From: Arthrobacter alpinus
GTDB lineage: Bacteria > Actinomycetota > Actinomycetes > Actinomycetales > Micrococcaceae
DNA length: 64,000 nucleotides
Direction of reading: 5' to 3'
Assembly: GCF_900105965.1 (NCBI RefSeq)
Contig: NZ_FNTV01000001.1
Coordinates: 1,798,001-1,862,000, forward strand
Of the stretch, positions 1 to 6,612 are shown piece by piece. Made by a program: the position numbers and the translations under genes. A model generated the notes under the pieces. The model did not search any database, had not been told where the DNA came from, and saw nothing but the letters and a program-made list of their open reading frames with translations. Position 1 is the stretch's first letter, and every line of letters starts with the position of its first letter.

Positions 1-2
1 GT

Positions 3-485
3 TGGGAATCCCAACGCCTGATTGCCCACGAGCTCTCACACCAGTGGTTCGGCAACTCCCTGACTTTGGCATCGTGGCGCAACATTTGGCTCCATGAGGG
101 CTTTGCCTGCTACGCAGAGTGGCTCTGGTCCGAAGAGAGCGGCTCCATGACCATCGCCGAACGGGCAGCCGCGGCGTACGCAAATCTGCTCGCCGAACCA
201 GTTGCCATGACCGTGGGTGACCCCGGCCCGGAACACATGTTTGACGATGCGGTCTACAAACGCGGTGCGCTGGCCCTGGCGGCCATACGTACCGCGGCCG
301 GTGATGCCAACTTCTTTGCCCTGCTCCAACGGTGGGTGGCGGAGAACCGCCACGGTTCGGTGTCCACGGCCGCTTTCGTGGCCTTGGCCGATGACATGTG
401 TGGCGATGTTGCGGGATTCTCGGCGGCTGACGTCCTTATGCCGTGGTTGTACCGGCAGTCACTACCGTCGCTCCCCCTCGGATAG
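3..485 (+). CDS. M1 family zinc aminopeptidase, C-terminal part (runs in from the left edge)
   Basis: The reading frame is open from the left edge and ends at TAG 483-485, so only about 160 C-terminal residues are present. The zinc site is visible at the very start: HELSHQWFG followed 18 residues later by the third ligand Glu in [12 protein letters not shown], the HExxH-x18-E signature of M1 (aminopeptidase N-like) gluzincins. The family removes N-terminal residues from peptides, usually in the cytosol. The N-terminal beta-sandwich domain lies outside the window. The C-terminal helical region after the zinc site is short, which fits the short ~450-residue actinobacterial M1 enzymes better than the ~850-residue PepN type; that length comparison is inference because the start is not seen. 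Confidence 0.9.
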   Translation, partial: WESQRLIAHELSHQWFGNSLTLASWRNIWLHEGFACYAEWLWSEESGSMTIAERAAAAYANLLAEPVAMTVGDPGPEHMFDDAVYKRGALALAAIRTAAGDANFFALLQRWVAENRHGSVSTAAFVALADDMCGDVAGFSAADVLMPWLYRQSLPSLPLG

Positions 486-559
486 GACACCGCAGCCGAA
501 AGGACACTGCGGCGGCAACCGACTCATCCAAGGGAGGTAATCAGGCTACGGTGGTAAAC

Positions 560-1566
560 ATGCCTGCAGCCACCCCTAGTGAACACTCCCGCCCTATACC
601 GATTCTTCTGTCAGGATTTGGTCCGGTTGGGCAGGAATTTTTCAACAGGATCCGAGCCCACCATGGCAAGGATTTCTACGTGGCCGGCATCCGCGGTCGA
701 ACGGATGAGGTCAGGCCTGGCCCGGACACTGTTCTGCCGGACCGGGCCCACTGGAATGCACTCACCCCGATCGCAGAGTTTCTTCAACAAACCAGCGCGC
801 TGATCCTCGTACAGGCCATTCCGTCGTCCCCGAAGCCCACCCGCGTGCCGTTGAAGAGGCAATCACGGCGCTGCGCCACGGCGTCGACCTCGTGACGGCT
901 ACGAAAAATCACCTCCTCACACACTGGAAGGAACTCGAAGCTGCGGCCCAAGCCGGCGGTAGCCGCATTCGAATCTCGGGAGCCACAGGCGCGGCCTTGC
1001 CGGCCGCGGACGTTGCCAGAATTGGTGTCAATGGGCTGGACTGCCGGAGCATCCGGGCCTGTCCCAACGGAACCTCAACGTTCGTCCTGGATCGTATGGA
1101 CCAGGGCATTAGCCTCAAGGACGCCGTCAACGAGGCACAGCGGCTCGGCATAGCCGAGGCCACTACCAGCGCCGACCTCTCCGGATCCGACGCTGCCACC
1201 AAGACGAGCCTGATCGCCGGCCTGCTGTGGGGTTGGGACGTATCTAAGATCAGTGTTGGAAAAGAGGCCATCGATGAGAACTCGGTCCGCCGTGCAAGAA
1301 CCTCTGCCAGTTCGAGCCAGCGACTTCGTGCAGTTGCCACGGCATCGGTTGACCAGCCGTTGAACGTCACCGTGCGATTGGAAGCCGTCGGGTCCACCGA
1401 CCCGCTCTTTCACATTTTGGGCCCGGAAAAGGCCATGACCTTCCACTGCCCCGAAGCCGGGGACATCACTGTCCAAGGCGGTCGTTCCAGCCCAGCTGGA
1501 GCTGGCCTGGCCCTGGTCAAGGATGTCCTCAATTTGATGCCCGCCCGGACGTCGGGCTTTCGCTGA
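560..1566 (+). pseudogene. Homoserine dehydrogenase-like gene, frameshifted
   Basis: Two overlapping reading frames together encode one homoserine dehydrogenase-like protein of about 335 residues. The first frame (ATG 560, or GTG 551 closer to the AGGGAGG at 531) carries the NAD(P)-binding start ILLSGFGPVGQEF and ends with QAIPSSP. The second frame continues with HPRAVEEAITALRHG, then VTATKNHLLTHW and the catalytic-domain block CPNGTSTFVLDRMDQG...DAVNEAQRLGIAEA. The frame changes by one base near 826-836: restoring one G in the run TCCCCGAAGCCC would give PSSPEAHPRAVEE and a single intact frame. The family reduces aspartate semialdehyde to homoserine in Thr/Met synthesis. A normal biosynthetic hom would be expected next to thrC/thrB, so this is probably a paralogue. 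It may be inactive, or the indel may be a sequencing error. Confidence 0.8.
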
Positions 1567-1574
1567 TGGCTCTC

Positions 1575-2279
1575 TCACGTCTTGGCACCCACTGCCACTG
1601 CGGCGGCGAAGCCTTCGGGTAAACCAACTCTGGCGGATTCAACATCCCACACCTGCGCAGCAGGCCCTTGCTTCCCATTTTCGTTCCCGGGAAACGCCTC
1701 GATACGCGTGGGATCCGTACGCAGGCCGAGGCCCGAGACCTTTGCCAGCGCTTCCTTGCGCGCCCAGGCTGCCGCCCGCCATGCATCCTGCCCGCCTGGG
1801 GCGATCTGGGACAAACGCAACTTTTCGGCAGAACTCAGCGCCACGTCGTCGAACCCGTCAAAGGCCACCGAGGCAAGTTGCTGTACATCAACACCAATCC
1901 CCACACCAGCGAAGGGAACCATGGCCGCCACGGCCCAGCCGTGGCTGCGTGAAAAACTGACCGAGACGGCAGCCGGCTCACCGCGCAGCAAATAGCCCGG
2001 GCGGCCATGTGAGGGATAAGGATTTGGCCCGCATTCTGGGCAGCTATACGCGGAGACCAGCTCGCCCGGCGCCGCATCCAGCAGCTCGGCCGCCATGATT
2101 CGCTGAACCACTCGACCGGCGATGAAGTCACGCCGCGTTGGTGCATCGAGGATGGTGTCGGCACGGGCTTGTTCGGCAGCGTCCAACCATCCTTGCAGTC
2201 CCGGATCCACGGTCCCCAGTTCGAACGCCTGAACCAGGACATGACGGCGGAAAGGCGGGTCATATTGATGCTCGTTCAC
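1575..2279 (-). CDS. 4'-phosphopantetheinyl transferase superfamily protein (Sfp-like)
   Basis: A 234-residue protein of the Sfp/AcpT superfamily, which moves the 4'-phosphopantetheine arm of CoA onto a serine of acyl or peptidyl carrier proteins. The two magnesium/CoA-binding signatures are present: GVGIGVDVQ around residues 125-133 and WARKEALAKVSG around 172-183. SFSRSHG at about 109-115 corresponds to the CoA-contacting S-x-S-H segment. The length matches the Sfp type rather than the ~120-residue AcpS type. It is divergent from the polyphosphate kinase gene with about 55 bp between them. No carrier-protein or PKS/NRPS gene is nearby, so its target is unknown. Confidence 0.88.
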   Translation of the reverse strand: MNEHQYDPPFRRHVLVQAFELGTVDPGLQGWLDAAEQARADTILDAPTRRDFIAGRVVQRIMAAELLDAAPGELVSAYSCPECGPNPYPSHGRPGYLLRGEPAAVSVSFSRSHGWAVAAMVPFAGVGIGVDVQQLASVAFDGFDDVALSSAEKLRLSQIAPGGQDAWRAAAWARKEALAKVSGLGLRTDPTRIEAFPGNENGKQGPAAQVWDVESARVGLPEGFAAAVAVGAKT

Positions 2280-2334
2280 CTTGGCTCCACTTTCTGTTCA
2301 TACTCCGTATTCTCGGCAACGTTAGGGTCAGGTC

Positions 2335-3219
2335 ATGACTCGACCCACCCCTGATTTCACCGGTTTTACCGTTATTGACAACGACGACGACGATCCGGTT
2401 CTGTTGGCCCCGGATGGATCCCCGGTTGACACCTGGCGGGACGGATATCCCTATGCTGCACGGCTGGAACGGAACGTTTATGACATTGAAAAGCGGTTGC
2501 TGCAAATTGAGCTGCTAAAACTTCAGCAATGGATCAAGGCTACCGGGCGGCGAGTGGTGATCTTGTTCGAGGGCCGTGATGCCGCCGGCAAGGGTGGCAC
2601 CATCAAGCGATTCACGGAACACCTGAACCCGCGAGGGACCCGGGTCGTTGCGCTGGAAAAGCCCAGCCAGCGCGAATCAACTCAGTGGTACTTCCAGCGC
2701 TATGTAGCCCACCTGCCCAGTGCAGGCGAAATGGTGCTCTTTGACCGCTCTTGGTACAACCGGACCGGAGTTGAGCGTGTCATGGGGTTTTGCACCAAGG
2801 AACAGTATGACGAGTTTATCCGCCAGGCACCCTTGTTTGAACGCATGCTGGTCAATGATGGCATGACGGTCATTAAGTTCTGGTTCTCCGTAACGCAGGC
2901 CGAACAACGCACTCGATTCATCATCCGCCAGGTCGATCCCGTGCGGCAATGGAAGCTCTCACCGATGGATTTGGCTTCTCTGGACAAGTGGGATGCGTAC
3001 ACCTCGGCCAAGGAAAGAATGTTCAAGAGAACCGATACCCGCCATGCGCCATGGACCGTTGTGAAATCCAACGACAAGAAGCGCGCCCGCCTAGCTGCCA
3101 TGCGTCACGTGTTGAGCATGTTCGATTACACGGGCAAGGATCACGAGCTCGTTGGCGTGCCGGATCCGCACATTGTGGGCCCGGCATCGGCCGTAGTGGG
3201 CGAGGGCGAAGAGTTCTAG
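2335..3219 (+). CDS. ppk2: Polyphosphate kinase 2 family protein
   Basis: A 294-residue cytosolic PPK2, which moves phosphate between polyphosphate and nucleotides (usually using polyP to phosphorylate NDP). The P-loop FEGRDAAGKGG lies at residues 78-88 and the Walker B/lid motif LFDRSWYNR at 135-143. EKPSQRESTQWYFQRY in between and the conserved SPMDLASLDKWDAYTSAKE region complete the one-domain class I pattern. The length is normal for class I. It has its own promoter space, divergent from the phosphopantetheinyl transferase gene. Preferred nucleotide and direction cannot be told from the sequence. Confidence 0.92.
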   Translation: MTRPTPDFTGFTVIDNDDDDPVLLAPDGSPVDTWRDGYPYAARLERNVYDIEKRLLQIELLKLQQWIKATGRRVVILFEGRDAAGKGGTIKRFTEHLNPRGTRVVALEKPSQRESTQWYFQRYVAHLPSAGEMVLFDRSWYNRTGVERVMGFCTKEQYDEFIRQAPLFERMLVNDGMTVIKFWFSVTQAEQRTRFIIRQVDPVRQWKLSPMDLASLDKWDAYTSAKERMFKRTDTRHAPWTVVKSNDKKRARLAAMRHVLSMFDYTGKDHELVGVPDPHIVGPASAVVGEGEEF

Positions 3220-3228
3220 CGGCGCGGG

Positions 3229-4194
3229 CTATGCCTCATTGGCAGTACCAAGCCCGGCGCTAACCTCTTCTACGGCGGCCACAAGCGCTTCAACTGATGT
3301 GGGGCCACCATGCCCCTCCTCTTCCACAATGGTGAGCTTGCTGGTGGCCCATTGACGATGCAGCTTCCAGGGCGTTATTGCCGGCCCGCTGACATCGCGG
3401 CGCCCATGAATCAGGTGCCCCGGAATCCCATCAAGTTCGTGGATTCGGGGAATGATTTCCGTTTCTCCCACGAGGAAGCCGTCATTGGCCCAGTAATGGG
3501 TCACCAGGAGTGCAAAGGTCATGCGTAGTCGTTCGTCGCTAAACATGGGGCCCGGCTGCCAATAGGAACTAAACGATATATGCCAGGCTTCCCATCGGTC
3601 CCAGGCAATGGCCGCAATTCGGGCGTCTTCACGATCTGCGCCTGCGAGTCTGCGGGCGTACGCTTCCACAACCCGCTCCCCAGGCATGGCAGCGGAGGCG
3701 CGCGCCAACTCATCCCATGCCTCGGGGAAGATCCGGCCCACGCCCTCGGTGATCCAGTCAACCTCGTCGCGGTTGGTTGTGGTGACGGCCATGAGGGCAA
3801 TGCCCAACACCCGGTTCGGGTGGGCCAAGGCATAGGCCAGGGCCAGGGTGCTCCCCCATGAAATACCCGTCACAATCCATTGCTCAATGCCAAGGTGCTG
3901 GCGGACAGCTTCGATGTCCTCGATCAAGGTTGCCGTGGTGTTGTCCGCCAAATGGTCCAGGTCGTCCTGGACAGTGGGTGTGCTCTGGCCGCAGCCGCGC
4001 TGGTCCAGGCCGATGGTCCAAAACTGCTCGGCATCGTGGCGTTTGCGGTAGCCGCCCTTACCCAGTGAACCGCCGGGACCGCCGTGCAGATACAGGACCG
4101 GGACACCGTCCGGGCTTCCAGTTGCTTCCCAATAGATTTTGGCGTTGGGTACATGAACCCAACCATTGTCGAAAGGTATGTTCTGGTCTGTCAT
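3229..4194 (-). CDS. pip: Proline iminopeptidase (alpha/beta hydrolase, S33 family)
   Basis: A 321-residue cytosolic S33 peptidase that removes N-terminal proline from peptides. The oxyanion motif HGGPGG is at 37-42, the S33 hallmark GLDQRGCGQS at 62-71, and the nucleophile elbow GISWGS at 110-115 with Ser112. An Asp in LIHGRRDVSGP and a His in EEEGHGG near the end complete the triad. Its start ATG overlaps the stop of the upstream P-loop kinase by 4 bp, so the two are probably translated together. The specificity (Pro versus a wider range) is assigned by family resemblance only. Confidence 0.9.
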   Translation of the reverse strand: MTDQNIPFDNGWVHVPNAKIYWEATGSPDGVPVLYLHGGPGGSLGKGGYRKRHDAEQFWTIGLDQRGCGQSTPTVQDDLDHLADNTTATLIEDIEAVRQHLGIEQWIVTGISWGSTLALAYALAHPNRVLGIALMAVTTTNRDEVDWITEGVGRIFPEAWDELARASAAMPGERVVEAYARRLAGADREDARIAAIAWDRWEAWHISFSSYWQPGPMFSDERLRMTFALLVTHYWANDGFLVGETEIIPRIHELDGIPGHLIHGRRDVSGPAITPWKLHRQWATSKLTIVEEEGHGGPTSVEALVAAVEEVSAGLGTANEA

Positions 4195-4745
4195 TGCCCT
4201 ACCCTATGGTGAGAGCCCAAGGCCCGCACCACCGTCAGCACTTCCTGTGCCACGACTTCAGCGGAACTATCCGAGCTGTCAACAACCACGTCATCCAAGG
4301 CCTGTTGGGCCAGAATGCTTTCCAACTCAACGGTGCGTTCAAGATGCCAAGCCAGCGCATCTGGGTCGTACCTGTGACGGTCACCAAGACGGGCACGTCG
4401 AACAGATTCGCTTGCCGTAATTCGGCAGACTGTTAGCGGCCGATTGCCCAGAGCCGCGCGATAGCACGGAACTTCACGCGGGTCCTCGATGACCCCGGCC
4501 AAGACAAACATTGACACACCCGCGCGGACAAAGTTGGCAGCCATGGCGGCCAGATTCGCCAGCTCAAGTTCATGGTTGAACCTGTCGTGCATGGGGGCTG
4601 GCCATGCCCGGCGTAGTTCATCCAGGTCAATGATGGCGTGCGGGAGCAATTCCCGTTCCAAAATTTCACCCAGGCGGGCCGCGACAGTAGTTTTTCCCAC
4701 ACCAACAGTGCCATTGAGGAAAATACTCCGCGTCACCATGTTCAT
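4191..4745 (-). CDS. Small P-loop kinase-like NTPase (AAA/shikimate kinase-like fold)
   Basis: A 184-residue protein with a clear Walker A, NGTVGVGKTT at residues 11-20, followed by IIDLDELRRAWP, which resembles the substrate-binding part of small-molecule kinases. An Arg-rich segment SVRRARLGDRHRYDP could be the lid. Overall it resembles the uncharacterised AAA/adenylylsulfate-kinase-like proteins; the substrate is unknown. The stop overlaps the start of the proline iminopeptidase gene by 4 bp. Confidence 0.75.
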   Translation of the reverse strand: MNMVTRSIFLNGTVGVGKTTVAARLGEILERELLPHAIIDLDELRRAWPAPMHDRFNHELELANLAAMAANFVRAGVSMFVLAGVIEDPREVPCYRAALGNRPLTVCRITASESVRRARLGDRHRYDPDALAWHLERTVELESILAQQALDDVVVDSSDSSAEVVAQEVLTVVRALGSHHRVGQ

Positions 4746-4767
4746 AGTCCCATGCTAGGGCCTCAGC

Positions 4768-5310
4768 TCAGCCGTTCTGCCCCGTGCGAACCCGGTGCCG
4801 GCGCACGGCTGCACGGTTGTTGCAGCGCACCGAGCAGTACTGTTGACGTCCATTGCGGGTGACATCAACAACCACGGCGGTGCATGGATCCCCGGGAGTT
4901 TGCCCTGCGGCACAGCGCGCGAGGCGGTGCATCCCGCGAGTCGTTAGGTGCAGCGCAGTCCCGACGCTGATCACGGCCCGCAGGACATGCGGCAGGGTCT
5001 GGTTCTCGTCCCGGTAGTGCAAGTGCCAGCCTTCCCCATTGTGCTCCGTCAAGCGGGGGTATGCTGTCGCTGCCGCCATCTGGGCGTTGAGCAAAGCCGC
5101 CCGGGCTTGATGGTCGGGTGCGTCCACTACGGTGAGCCAGTCATCGATGACCACACGGACCAGCCCATGGTCATCCGGAGCTGCCGTGAACTCCATCGTC
5201 ATGCCAAAGTCTCGCGTCCGTTCAAGGATGCCTTCCCTGTCCATCGGAAATTCATTGGCGAGAGATTCAGCAAGGAGAACAGCATATTCTCCGTAAGGGT
5301 TGAGATGCAT
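4768..5310 (-). CDS. CGNR zinc-finger / ABATE domain protein, probable regulator
   Basis: About 180 residues starting at MHLNPYGEYAVLLAESLANEF. An upstream in-frame start (5367) adds 19 residues without family resemblance, so I prefer 5310. The N-terminal part matches the stress-induced ABATE domain. The C-terminus carries four cysteines (LARC, GDPC, QQYC, SVRC) and ends CSVRCNNRAAVRRHR, the CGNR zinc-finger pattern with CNNR in place of CGNR. Such proteins are presumed DNA-binding transcription regulators. It is divergent from the small gene starting at 5337, with overlapping upstream regions, so it may control that gene or itself. Confidence 0.82.
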   Translation of the reverse strand: MHLNPYGEYAVLLAESLANEFPMDREGILERTRDFGMTMEFTAAPDDHGLVRVVIDDWLTVVDAPDHQARAALLNAQMAAATAYPRLTEHNGEGWHLHYRDENQTLPHVLRAVISVGTALHLTTRGMHRLARCAAGQTPGDPCTAVVVDVTRNGRQQYCSVRCNNRAAVRRHRVRTGQNG

Positions 5311-5336
5311 AAGACCATTACAGCATAGTTGTCTGC

Positions 5337-5558
5337 ATGACCTCAACAACAGCTTCGGAACCGACAACGACTACCCCCACGCCCGCCGACCACACACACT
5401 CGTGGGACCTGGAATCGGCTCACAATACCTCGCAGGGACGCGTGCTCTATATGAAATGCAGTGGCGGCTGTGGTGCATGGCAAGTCTTTTTGGACGCCCC
5501 TGCTTCCCGAGTCCCGACGGTGATGAGCCGGGAAGTGGGAAGGGGACGCCTAACGTGA
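5337..5558 (+). CDS. Small conserved actinobacterial protein with a CxxxC pair
   Basis: A 73-residue protein. After a Thr/Pro-rich start, the segment HSWDLESAHNTSQGRVLYMK is followed by CSGGCGAWQVFL, which looks like a half zinc ribbon with two cysteines. I recall similar small HxW...TSEG...YVRC.CGA proteins in actinobacteria; the function is unknown. The gene starts 26 bp from the divergent CGNR gene and ends at TGA 5556-5558, overlapping a GTG at 5555. Confidence 0.6.
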   Translation: MTSTTASEPTTTTPTPADHTHSWDLESAHNTSQGRVLYMKCSGGCGAWQVFLDAPASRVPTVMSREVGRGRLT

Positions 5559-5953
5559 GGAACGCTCGAAAGGCTGCCAAGCGCTCCCGTGGATTCCGAA
5601 AATCCAGCATTGCGTGGATACCGTTGAGAAATGATCAGTCTTGAGCGGACGGCAGCCATGTCCCTATCCGAAGCGTTGCCGTTGATCCGGAACTTCGCGG
5701 GGAAGGAATTGGGTTGGAACTTGCCCAATTTGCGATGGACGGAGCTGTCGACGCTGGCGCCAACCAAGCGTGGCTGTTCAGCCGCAGGTCTGGTCCGTTC
5801 TGGCAGAAAACCGGATTCACATCAGCAGGCACGAAGGCTCTTGCGGTTGCCCTGGCCTCAATTCAACAGGTTCAACTATTCACTGAAACTGGCCAGCTCG
5901 GACGTGAAGTTGCTTGGAGCCGAAGGTTTCTCGGGTGCTGTCGTTGTAGATAG
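5559..5953 (+). pseudogene. GNAT acetyltransferase remnant with stop and frameshift
   Basis: No single open frame, but the translation is recognisable. In one frame GLPSAPVDSENPALRGYR is followed by an in-frame TGA at 5625 and then EMISLERTAAM. The next frame takes over near 5660 with IRSVAVDPELRGEGIGLELA (the acetyl-CoA-binding motif A, RGEGIG), then GANQAWLFS, GPFWQKTGF and QVQLFTETGQLGREVAW, ending at 5953. This is the usual block order of a small actinobacterial GNAT protein. One stop plus one frameshift, and a short N-terminus, indicate a decayed copy. It lies between a small conserved gene and a broken lipoprotein gene. Confidence 0.6.
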
Positions 5954-6385
5954 TGGTGCTGCGAACCTCGGGAAAAGACTGAATCATGTACGTCAGGTCA
6001 TGGCTCTGCGTTCCAATGGCAGAGCTGAGCTTCTCAAGCATGTACCGGTTGGGATCATTGACCACGTTGTACCCGGAGGCATTTTTGTCATGGCGCCCGG
6101 GTTTGCGGTCACGTACAAGCAATCCGCGGCACTCGTTGAAAAGTCTTTTAGTTCCAGGACCAAACTGTCGGGAGTCTGGGTGATGACGGCCTCACCACTT
6201 GTCGGAACCGCCTGAGAAACGAAAGTACCCGATAGGACCTTGGACAGGGGCACGGCAGGAGTTGAACTGGAGCGCTCAGATTCCACCTTCGGGGTTTGCG
6301 CTGTTCCGACAGTTTCTGCCGTTGTGCAGCCCGCGATGGCTGCGGTAGCAATGATCCCGGCCGAGAGTAGTCGAATAAACTTCAA
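5880..6385 (-). pseudogene. DM13-domain lipoprotein, frameshifted
   Basis: The first frame starts at TTG 6385 with a lipoprotein signal peptide (LLSAGIIATAAIAGC, lipobox AIAGC). It then shows the DM13 start GTFVSQAVPTSGEAVITQ and SLVLELKDFSTSAADCLYV. At about 6045-6055 the reading slips: the second frame continues NRYMLEKLSSAIGTQSHDL and EVRSTTIYNDSTRETFGS to a stop at 5880. Restoring one C in the ATCCCAACC run would rejoin both parts into a normal ~168-residue protein. DM13 is an extracellular domain proposed to bind redox or electron-transfer partners. It is either a pseudogene or a sequencing error. Confidence 0.72.
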
Positions 6386-6550
6386 AGTTCACCCATGTAT
6401 ATGCATATCTGCTGACGCGGATCGGCAAAACCAACCCCAATCCCGTGCTCAGCGATTAGCTTACGACACCGGTACGACTGCATCAATCGGCTCAGCTTGG
6501 GCCAAGAACGCGAAATTATTCGACAATCTTGGAGTCCAGGACGCGGAAAC

Positions 6551-6600
6551 AAAAAAGGTCTCGGCGGGCTCGACCATCGCTGGCCGAGCTCGCCGAGACC
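6551..6600 (-). terminator. Rho-independent terminator of pheST
   Basis: Read on the minus strand, a 10-bp GC-rich arm GGTCTCGGCG pairs with CGCCGAGACC, with an additional CGAGCT/GGCTCG inner stem. It is followed at once by TTTTTT. It lies 13 bp beyond the pheT stop and matches an intrinsic terminator well. Confidence 0.85.
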
Positions 6601-6612
6601 TTGTGTGAAACG

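Noticed and set aside
5300..5644. 114-codon frame overlapping the small Cys-pair gene
   Set aside because: Basic, Arg/Ser-rich translation without homology; overlaps the better supported gene at 5337 and the GNAT remnant.
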